Positions 1 to 5,057 of a stretch of 6,681 bases of DNA are shown here, piece after piece; within the stretch, counting starts at the first letter, position 1, and each line of letters opens with the position of its first letter. Position numbers and translations under genes: made by a program. The DNA comes from Clostridiales bacterium. Lineage in GTDB: Bacteria > Bacillota > Clostridia > Oscillospirales > Acutalibacteraceae. Location of the stretch: assembly GCA_019415925.1 (NCBI GenBank), contig DXYG01000104.1:1-6681 (forward strand), written 5' to 3'. Under the pieces are notes generated by a model that was not told where the DNA came from, searched no databases, and worked only from the letters and a program-made list of their open reading frames with translations.

Positions 1-136
1 AAAAGGCTTGACCGAAATTTTTAATTTTTTTTGCGAGTCAACTCACCGCTAAATTGTGGTTTATCTTATCATACACACTCTGATTATCATCTGATTAAGG
101 GGATAATCTGACAAATAAAAACTGCGGAGGAACATT
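1..136. other. Intergenic leader of the DUF6062-like gene
   Basis: No coding region is supported here. Bases 126-130 are a GGAGG ribosome binding site six bases before the ATG at 137, which fixes the start of the following gene. A 7-bp inverted repeat (GATTATC at 82-88, GATAATC at 102-108) lies just upstream and could be an operator or a weak RNA hairpin. GATAAT at 102-107 resembles a -10 box, but no convincing -35 sits 16-18 bp before it, so I do not call a promoter. Confidence 0.4.
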
Positions 137-826
137 ATGAAAGAAACAATATGCACCATTCCGATTAACGATATTTTTATGCCCAAGGACGGCTGTCCGT
201 TCTGCCGTATGGAAGAGATGCTTGAGGAGCAGTACGTCAGGTTCATAACGGGCGATGCTATGATGGAGCCGAACATCAGAATTGAAACAAACAAAAAAGG
301 CTTTTGTCACCGACACTTTTCTCAAATGTTTGAAAGCGGTCAGAAGCTCCCAAACGCACTGATTCTTGAAAGTCATCTTCAGGAAATAATCGATAATTTT
401 ATGCCGAAAAAGCTCAAAGGCAAGCCCGACAAAAAACAGCTTGAAGGGATTAAAAACGAGCTTGATTCCTGCTATGTATGCGACAGAATAGAGAGGGATA
501 TGCGTCATTTTATGGCTACCATTTTTGTTGAATGGGCAAAGGGAGAGGAATTTCGCAGGCTCTACAACGAACAGCCGTTTATCTGCCTTAAGCACTATTC
601 ATTTATTATGGAAACAGCGACAGGCAAGGGCGGTATGCCGTCAAAGCACCTTGCTGAATTTCACGCTGAAACAGCCGCACTTACTAAAAATTATCTTGAG
701 TCGCTCAAAGGCGATATAACCCACTTCTGCTCAATGTTCGACTACCGAAGCAAGGGACAGGAATGGGGAACGTCAAAAGACTCTATTGAAAGAAGTATTG
801 AATTTCTGACAGGCGAAAAACCCTGA
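137..826 (+). CDS. DUF6062-like Cys/His-rich protein of unknown function
   Basis: A complete 229-residue protein starting at ATG 137 behind a GGAGG site at ideal spacing. It resembles the DUF6062 family, small cytoplasmic proteins common in clostridia with no established activity; the family name is recalled, not searched. There is no signal peptide or membrane segment. Two similar Cys/His clusters are visible. The first half has CPFC (20-23) and then F-C-H-R-H-F (56-61). The second half has CYVC (112-115) and then C-L-K-H-Y (150-154). A further Cys is at 198. This twofold CxxC plus C-x-x-H layout suggests two metal-binding (perhaps zinc) or redox sites in an internally duplicated helical protein, which is inference. 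The gene stands alone on this strand, converges on the fibre-like genes and ends 20 bases before a strong terminator. Coding is certain; function is not. Confidence 0.85.
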   Translation: MKETICTIPINDIFMPKDGCPFCRMEEMLEEQYVRFITGDAMMEPNIRIETNKKGFCHRHFSQMFESGQKLPNALILESHLQEIIDNFMPKKLKGKPDKKQLEGIKNELDSCYVCDRIERDMRHFMATIFVEWAKGEEFRRLYNEQPFICLKHYSFIMETATGKGGMPSKHLAEFHAETAALTKNYLESLKGDITHFCSMFDYRSKGQEWGTSKDSIERSIEFLTGEKP

Positions 827-846
827 TTTTGTAATGAAACGAAATA

Positions 847-890
847 AAATCACCGTGACTGACGTTCATCTGTCACGGTGATTTCTCTTT
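847..890. terminator. Probably bidirectional rho-independent terminator
   Basis: A perfect 13-bp stem (847-859 with 872-884) encloses a 12-base loop. On the + strand it is followed by CTCTTT and lies 20 bases after the DUF6062-like stop. On the - strand the hairpin is followed by TTATTTC and lies 33 bases beyond the stop of the fibre-like copy at 918. Position between convergent genes and T-rich flanks on both sides argue for shared use. Confidence 0.85.
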
Positions 891-908
891 AACGGCGTAC
901 TGCCGTTA
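890..908. other. Small stable hairpin between convergent stop codon and terminator
   Basis: TAACGGC (890-896) pairs perfectly with GCCGTTA (902-908) around a 5-base loop. It lies in the 3' untranslated end of the minus-strand fibre-like copy, before the main terminator. No T tract follows on either strand, so it is more likely a 3'-end stabilising hairpin than a second terminator. Its role is unknown. Confidence 0.5.
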
Positions 909-942
909 GTATTAATATTATTTTTGTGTAATTATCCACCAC

Positions 943-1727
943 GGCTCTGTGCTTTCGCCGCTGTACAGGTTTTCAATACTGCTTATGTTTATACAGTTGT
1001 CAACCGTTACCTGACCGGGTGTGTCGGAAACCTTGCCGTAGAGCGTTCTGCACTGAATTTTTGTTCCGCCGAAATCGCAGTTTTTAATTGTTATATCTGC
1101 TCCGCTTTTTACAGCTAAATTCTTTCCGCTGTAGTCCTTGTTTTCGTGGTTCTGATAGCCGATTGTGCAGTTAGTCGCAACGATTTTGCAGTTGCTTATA
1201 ACTCCCTTTTCGCCGATTGAATGACCGCATCCGAAAACGGGAACATTTGTATTTTTGGCATAGTCAGTACAGTCGGGATTACCTCCCCAGATAAATCTGC
1301 AATTATCAATCTTCCAGTCCGACAAATAGCCTTTGCCGCCTGTTTCAACGTGAATTCCGTAACGCAGATTTTTTGTGTTAAACGTAAATCCTCTGATATG
1401 CGTATGTGTGTTCGGTCTGATGTGGAACGGACATTTCAGCACAATATCTGCCCTTGTCAGTGTATCAAATCCGGTCGCACCGTCCCATTTAATAACCACA
1501 CTGCCCATAGAATAGATATTTTCGGCTTCGTAATATACATAGTCCTTGGTACATATTCCCTTTAGCTCTGTTTCTCCGCTGTCCGAAATTCCTGCATAGC
1601 GTTCCTGCAAATCGGTATATGTGCCCGACTTTACAACAATTGTATAGCGGTTGTAGTAACCATTATCCTTAATGCTTTCGTTAGCGTCGTAGATTGTGTT
1701 GAATTTCGTTACGCCGTAGCCCTCGTC
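943..1727. repeat. 785-bp direct repeat, downstream copy
   Basis: Matches 2443-3227 at a constant offset of 1500 bp with no gaps. I see two differences, at 1689/3189 and 1710/3210, both synonymous and both near the 5' coding edge; 943-1688 is identical. It encodes the beta-helix from DEGYG to near the C terminus. Similarity falls off sharply on both sides. Confidence 0.95.
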
Positions 1728-2213
1728 GGCAGTTGTATATTCTTTTGAAACATACAGATAATTCATATTTTCATCTTCATTTTTGCTTACCTGCTCTGCG
1801 GTCATTTTAGCGGTAAATGTACATTCTGCGTTCCAGTCTTTTCCTATTGCAATTTTGCAGTAGTCAGCCGAATTTTCGTCTGTCGGGCTAAATGATGCAT
1901 TTTTTCCCGACTTGGCGTTTGCCGTACTCATTGATATAAGATTTTTATCATATGTTTCATCAGAGGTTTTTTTGTGGCACACATAGAACACACAACATCC
2001 TTCTCCGGAAATATCATATAAGGACAGTGTGTATTTATTTGAATCATTAACAAAAAACGGTTCTGTGAAATTAATATAGAACTCTGTATAGGCATCAGCA
2101 GTTCCTTTCAGTGAAAATTCGTTATTTTCAACCTTAATTGAAACGCCGTTCTTTTCTGCCGAATACTGTGGAATATTCAGCAGACCTGCGTCTTTTGGAT
2201 TATCTGTGTTGCC

Positions 2214-2276
2214 GGTTGCAGGCTCGTCGGGAGTTGAATCCTCAGGTTCTGTTGCAGGCTCATCAGAAGTTGAATC
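2214..2276 (-). repeat. Tandem acidic/proline linker repeat (DST[SP]DEPAT)
   Basis: Two adjacent units, 36 and 27 bp long and alignable over 27 bp with four differences, encode DSTSDEPATEPE and DSTPDEPAT. Such Pro/Thr/Ser/Glu repeats are typical flexible linkers in surface or fibre proteins. The intact neighbour does not have them, so the two genes had different N-terminal halves. Confidence 0.7.
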
Positions 2277-2340
2277 AGTACGTCCGACAATAATTAACTG
2301 TAGGTCTGTTAATTCTATAAATTATGTGACTTAACACCAC

Positions 2341-2395
2341 TATAAAAATAAACTCTGCACCATCAAGCATTTAAATTGCCGATGATGCAGAGTTT
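2341..2395 (-). terminator. Rho-independent terminator of the 622-aa fibre-like gene
   Basis: A 15-position stem (2350-2364 with 2381-2395) encloses a 16-base loop. Read on the minus strand it is followed by ATTTTTATA and begins 11 bases after the stop codon. The single DNA mismatch (2360/2385) becomes a G-U wobble in the minus-strand transcript but a C-A clash in the plus-strand one, which supports minus-direction function. Confidence 0.85.
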
Positions 2396-2405
2396 AAATT
2401 TTTTA

Positions 2406-4274
2406 TCAGTTGTTCTCTTTTTGTGATTTGACTGTCCACCAAGGCTCTGTGCTTTCGCCGCTGTACAGGTTTTCAATACTGCTTATGTTTATACAGTTGT
2501 CAACCGTTACCTGACCGGGTGTGTCGGAAACCTTGCCGTAGAGCGTTCTGCACTGAATTTTTGTTCCGCCGAAATCGCAGTTTTTAATTGTTATATCTGC
2601 TCCGCTTTTTACAGCTAAATTCTTTCCGCTGTAGTCCTTGTTTTCGTGGTTCTGATAGCCGATTGTGCAGTTAGTCGCAACGATTTTGCAGTTGCTTATA
2701 ACTCCCTTTTCGCCGATTGAATGACCGCATCCGAAAACGGGAACATTTGTATTTTTGGCATAGTCAGTACAGTCGGGATTACCTCCCCAGATAAATCTGC
2801 AATTATCAATCTTCCAGTCCGACAAATAGCCTTTGCCGCCTGTTTCAACGTGAATTCCGTAACGCAGATTTTTTGTGTTAAACGTAAATCCTCTGATATG
2901 CGTATGTGTGTTCGGTCTGATGTGGAACGGACATTTCAGCACAATATCTGCCCTTGTCAGTGTATCAAATCCGGTCGCACCGTCCCATTTAATAACCACA
3001 CTGCCCATAGAATAGATATTTTCGGCTTCGTAATATACATAGTCCTTGGTACATATTCCCTTTAGCTCTGTTTCTCCGCTGTCCGAAATTCCTGCATAGC
3101 GTTCCTGCAAATCGGTATATGTGCCCGACTTTACAACAATTGTATAGCGGTTGTAGTAACCATTATCCTTAATGCTTTCGTTAGCGTCATAGATTGTGTT
3201 GAATTTCGTCACGCCGTAGCCCTCGTCAAGGAATGAATAGCTCCTTGAAACATAGATGTAATTCATCCTGACTGCGTTGAGCTTTTCAAAGTATGAATTT
3301 TTAATTGTTACCGATTCGGGAATTGTCGGACTGTGATATTCACTTGCAGTATCTCCGAGTTCAAGCTGTGCATAAAATACACTGTCTGTGACTCTGCCGC
3401 TTGCAATTGCAATTTTGACATATGAAGCCGTAATATCGGCGGTCGGAGTGTATGAAGCTGTATTGCCGTCAACGGCGTTAGCCGAGCTTAAAGATACAAG
3501 GTTTGTATCTGAAGTTTCGCTGTCTGTTCTTAAGTGATAAATGTAGAACACACTTGCGTTGCTTGCGGTCAGATTATGCAGTGAAAGAGTGTAGGTATTA
3601 TCAGCTTTCAGCGTTTTGACTTCGGGCAAATTAATATAAAACTCCGTGTAAGCCGTTGAAGTGCCCGCAAGCGTAATTTTGTTGTCCTTCACCTCAACAG
3701 TCACGCCGTTTTTGACAGCTGAATAATCGGGCAGATTGAGCAGGTTGCGGCTCGGAACAACATCAAGCAAATCGGACGAGGTAACCTTCTTGCTGACGTC
3801 TGTCTGCTCAAGCCGTTTGAAATTCTCGTCAAGCTCCTCCTGCTGACTGCTGAGCGTTTCAAGCGCATCATATGCTTCCTCACGCAGTCGGAGAGTTTCG
3901 GAATTCGGATTTTCGTACTCCTTGTCCTCAACAGGCAGGCTTTCGTCAGCACTAAGCCTTACGATTTCCGTCTGAAATATAAGTCCTGTGCTGTTTCTGC
4001 CCTCAATCTGAAGCTCAAAGTAGCCGTGCATAAAGATGTCGTTTTTCTTGACAATCCAGCTTATTCCCGTACCCTCTCCGTCTGTGCGCACAAGGTCGGG
4101 GGTAATTGAGTTTACGCTTCCGTCTGCAAAGCGCAGGTGAAGCGTGTAGCTGATTGAGTCGTCAGACACGCCCTTGATGTAGAAGTCCTGAGTATAGGCG
4201 GCATTATCGCCCGTAACTCCCACGCAGTCAGTGTCACCGCACTCAATCAGTTTTTTCTTTTGGTATATAATCAT
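2406..4274 (-). CDS. Phage baseplate/tail-fibre-like protein: BppU-like N-domain plus beta-helix
   Basis: A complete 622-residue protein. The ATG at 4272-4274 has a strong site (GGAGGT, 4281-4286) at six-base spacing. Residues 1-118 resemble the N-terminal domain of BppU-type upper baseplate proteins, with short beta-strands and the motif ESLPVEDKEYENPN at 111-124; this is recognised from memory. Residues 125-160 are a heptad-like, Glu/Leu-rich coiled coil suited to trimerisation. Residues 177-315 start at RNLLNLP and end with QLELGDTASEYHSP, the usual layout of a jelly-roll or carbohydrate-module-like domain in tail fibres. Residues 338-605 look like a right-handed beta-helix: it opens with a pectin-esterase-like F-N-T-I and T-I-V-V-K-S-G-T-Y (378-386) and has regularly spaced N-C pairs at 491, 528, 565 and 593, as in a stacked ladder. 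No catalytic site is evident and there is no signal peptide. The likely role is binding a surface glycan as part of a phage-like particle. It is flanked by terminators and no other phage gene is visible nearby. Confidence 0.8.
   Translation of the reverse strand: MIIYQKKKLIECGDTDCVGVTGDNAAYTQDFYIKGVSDDSISYTLHLRFADGSVNSITPDLVRTDGEGTGISWIVKKNDIFMHGYFELQIEGRNSTGLIFQTEIVRLSADESLPVEDKEYENPNSETLRLREEAYDALETLSSQQEELDENFKRLEQTDVSKKVTSSDLLDVVPSRNLLNLPDYSAVKNGVTVEVKDNKITLAGTSTAYTEFYINLPEVKTLKADNTYTLSLHNLTASNASVFYIYHLRTDSETSDTNLVSLSSANAVDGNTASYTPTADITASYVKIAIASGRVTDSVFYAQLELGDTASEYHSPTIPESVTIKNSYFEKLNAVRMNYIYVSRSYSFLDEGYGVTKFNTIYDANESIKDNGYYNRYTIVVKSGTYTDLQERYAGISDSGETELKGICTKDYVYYEAENIYSMGSVVIKWDGATGFDTLTRADIVLKCPFHIRPNTHTHIRGFTFNTKNLRYGIHVETGGKGYLSDWKIDNCRFIWGGNPDCTDYAKNTNVPVFGCGHSIGEKGVISNCKIVATNCTIGYQNHENKDYSGKNLAVKSGADITIKNCDFGGTKIQCRTLYGKVSDTPGQVTVDNCINISSIENLYSGESTEPWWTVKSQKENN
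2443..3227. repeat. 785-bp direct repeat, upstream copy within the intact gene
   Basis: Partner of 943-1727. It covers the beta-helix of the intact 622-aa gene. The sharp boundary at the DEGYG codons, with only about half the residues shared in the adjoining domain, points to recent duplication or gene conversion limited to the C-terminal module. Confidence 0.95.
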
Positions 4275-4301
4275 TTTTTCACCTCCACTTACGGCGAAAA
4301 A

Positions 4302-4332
4302 ACGAAAAAAATTGCATATTTCTATGCAATTT
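4302..4332 (-). terminator. Terminator-like hairpin in the leader of the fibre-like gene
   Basis: On the minus strand a perfect 10-bp stem (4309-4318 with 4323-4332) closed by a GAAA tetraloop is followed at once by a run of T. The first T of the run starts about 35 bases before the ATG and the ribosome binding site is only 16 bases further on, so there is no room for a promoter between hairpin and gene. Either it ends readthrough from padR and the gene is expressed only past it, or it is an attenuator in the gene's own leader. The stem is AU-rich, so it may be leaky. Confidence 0.55.
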
Positions 4333-4358
4333 CCGAAAAAATTTTTTTAGTCCGTTAT

Positions 4359-4371
4359 AAAAGTCGGTTAT
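4359..4371 (+). repeat. 13-bp inverted repeat, left arm
   Basis: AAAAGTCGGTTAT is exactly complementary to 4653-4665, enclosing about 280 bp of non-coding DNA between the fibre-like gene and padR. A related partial copy (CCGTTATAA, 4352-4360) abuts it. No clear target-site duplication is seen outside the arms. Confidence 0.45.
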
Positions 4372-4459
4372 AAGCTAAACCTCGGTATCTCGGGAGTCAG
4401 ACATTTTTCTAAATCAGACGCAAGAAACTACTTTACGTCATCTAATTTGCAAATTCACA

Positions 4460-4488
4460 ATTATTGCAATCTGTATTCCAAAATGCAA
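4460..4488 (-). promoter_or_regulatory. Candidate promoter of the fibre-like gene
   Basis: On the minus strand TTGCAT (4483-4488), a 17-bp spacer and AATAAT (4460-4465) preceded by TGC, an extended -10 element. The -35 is weak, matching three of six consensus positions. Transcription would start near 4453, giving a leader of about 180 bases that contains the terminator-like hairpin at 4302-4332 and a small stem near 4418-4440. Confidence 0.35.
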
Positions 4489-4574
4489 ACATTTCCTTTA
4501 TAGCCGTAGTACATTGTTAAGACTAAATTTACACATATTGTATGAATATAAAATCAGCTTTTTATATTAATCAG

Positions 4575-4616
4575 TGTAGGGGACGGGCTACTGCACGTCC
4601 CTCAACGTTACCTACA
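4575..4616. repeat. REP-like intergenic palindrome
   Basis: An outer stem TGTAGG/CCTACA (4575-4580, 4611-4616) continues directly into an inner stem GGACG/CGTCC (4581-4585, 4596-4600), with a 10-base bulge at 4601-4610. No T tract follows on either strand, so it is not a good terminator. GTAGGGG-type palindromes of this style recur between genes in clostridia, as recalled; multiplicity in this genome cannot be seen here. Confidence 0.4.
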
Positions 4617-4652
4617 TATCAATTTATAATTCGGTCAACCGTTTTTACCAAA

Positions 4653-4665
4653 ATAACCGACTTTT
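4653..4665 (-). repeat. 13-bp inverted repeat, right arm
   Basis: Exact reverse complement of 4359-4371, lying 13 bases beyond the padR stop codon. See the left arm for context. Confidence 0.45.
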
Positions 4666-4667
4666 CC

Positions 4668-4697
4668 GCTCGGCTAAATCAATTCGCAAAGCCGAGC
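4668..4697 (-). other. Hairpin spanning the padR stop codon
   Basis: GCTCGGCT (4668-4675) pairs perfectly with AGCCGAGC (4690-4697) over a 14-base loop containing the stop codon. In the minus transcript it is followed by GGAAAAG rather than U residues, so it is not a canonical intrinsic terminator. It may protect the 3' end or be incidental. Confidence 0.35.
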
Positions 4698-5008
4698 ACC
4701 TTGTCAACCGACTTTGAGAACACCTTCCACTCCTGCTGTTTTTCAGTGAGCTGTTTTTCGCCCTTTCGTGTGAGGTGGTAGTACTTGCGTTTTCTGCCGT
4801 CACATTCCTCCCAGTAGCTTTCGAGGAAGCTTTCTTCCTCAAGTGCGTGGAGAATAGGATATAAAGTTCCTTCTTTCAGCTCAAAAACGCTTTCGCTCTG
4901 CAATTCAAGCTCCTTGATGATTTTATAACCGTACAAATCCTTGCCCTTTAAAATGCTCATTACGAGCATTGATGTGCTTCCCTTGATAAGCTCCTTGCTG
5001 ATTTTCAT
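4679..5008 (-). CDS. PadR-family transcriptional regulator
   Basis: A 109-residue winged-helix regulator. I chose the ATG at 5006-5008 (MKISKELIKGS) over the in-frame GTG at 5017. The GGAG at 5017-5020 is correctly spaced for the ATG, whereas it overlaps the GTG. Visible PadR features are the helix-turn-helix start (residues 8-30, with L-Y-G-Y at 25-28), the conserved G-T-L-Y-P-I-L segment (47-53), the wing with R-K-R-K-Y-Y-H-L-T (72-80), and a C-terminal dimerisation helix (82-108). Length is typical of short (subfamily 2) PadR proteins. These are dimeric repressors that usually regulate the adjacent membrane-protein gene and themselves. Here the membrane gene lies 45 bp upstream on the same strand with no terminator between, so cotranscription is likely. 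The inducing ligand is unknown. Confidence 0.93.
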   Translation of the reverse strand: MKISKELIKGSTSMLVMSILKGKDLYGYKIIKELELQSESVFELKEGTLYPILHALEEESFLESYWEECDGRKRKYYHLTRKGEKQLTEKQQEWKVFSKSVDKVLGFAN

Positions 5009-5030
5009 TATAAACACTCCGTTTCTTAAA

Positions 5031-5057
5031 ATTATATCTTAACTTTTTCAATATCAA
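5031..5057 (-). promoter_or_regulatory. Possible internal promoter for padR
   Basis: On the minus strand a consensus TATAAT (5031-5036) follows TTGATA (5052-5057) with a 15-bp spacer, shorter than the ideal 17. It overlaps the last codons of the membrane-protein gene and would allow padR to be expressed separately. Spacing makes it tentative. Confidence 0.35.

Larger units (their letters stand above)
918..2321 (-). pseudogene. 5'-truncated copy of the phage-fibre-like beta-helix gene
   Basis: On the minus strand the frame is open for 467 codons, from just after a TAA at 2322-2324 down to the TAA at 918-920. No ATG, GTG or TTG occurs in frame until a GTG at 1989-1991. That GTG falls inside the jelly-roll-like domain (in a C-C-V-F-Y-V-C stretch) without a good ribosome binding site, so a start there would be artificial. 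Reading from the upstream end there is a short E-L-T-D-L-Q segment, a Pro/Glu/Ser/Thr linker with two DST[SP]DEPAT units (2214-2276), a jelly-roll-like module starting at LLNIP that is homologous but divergent from the 2406-4274 gene, and a C-terminal beta-helix identical in protein sequence to that gene through STEPWW. The copy lacks the BppU-like N-domain, the coiled coil and roughly 20 residues at the end of the jelly-roll. Only 20 bp separates the frame from the neighbour's terminator tail, leaving no room for a promoter. It is probably a silent remnant or donor cassette; a non-standard start cannot be excluded. Confidence 0.75.

Noticed and set aside
95..595. 166-aa minus-strand frame opposite the DUF6062-like gene
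   Set aside because: It lies wholly antisense to a well-supported gene with a strong start and conserved Cys/His motifs, and has no ribosome site of its own.
2214..2276. CRISPR-like or minisatellite array
   Set aside because: There are only two adjacent in-frame units with no spacers; they are a protein linker repeat.
1221..3065. Two identical 114-aa plus-strand frames at 1221-1565 and 2721-3065
   Set aside because: They are antisense shadows of the duplicated beta-helix module. Their identity follows from the 785-bp repeat, and neither has a ribosome site or protein-like composition.
943..3227. Diversity-generating retroelement (template/variable repeat)
   Set aside because: The repeats differ at only two synonymous positions with no adenine-specific pattern, the repeat is far too long, and there is no reverse transcriptase in the window.
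4378..4400. Riboswitch or tRNA-like element suggested by CTCGG/CTCGGGAG
   Set aside because: The matches are direct rather than complementary, and no conserved riboswitch or T-box core could be recognised in the 180-base leader.
4542..4781. 79-aa plus-strand frame running into padR
   Set aside because: Half of it is antisense to the PadR coding region and the rest covers the REP-like palindrome; there is no Shine-Dalgarno sequence or recognisable domain.
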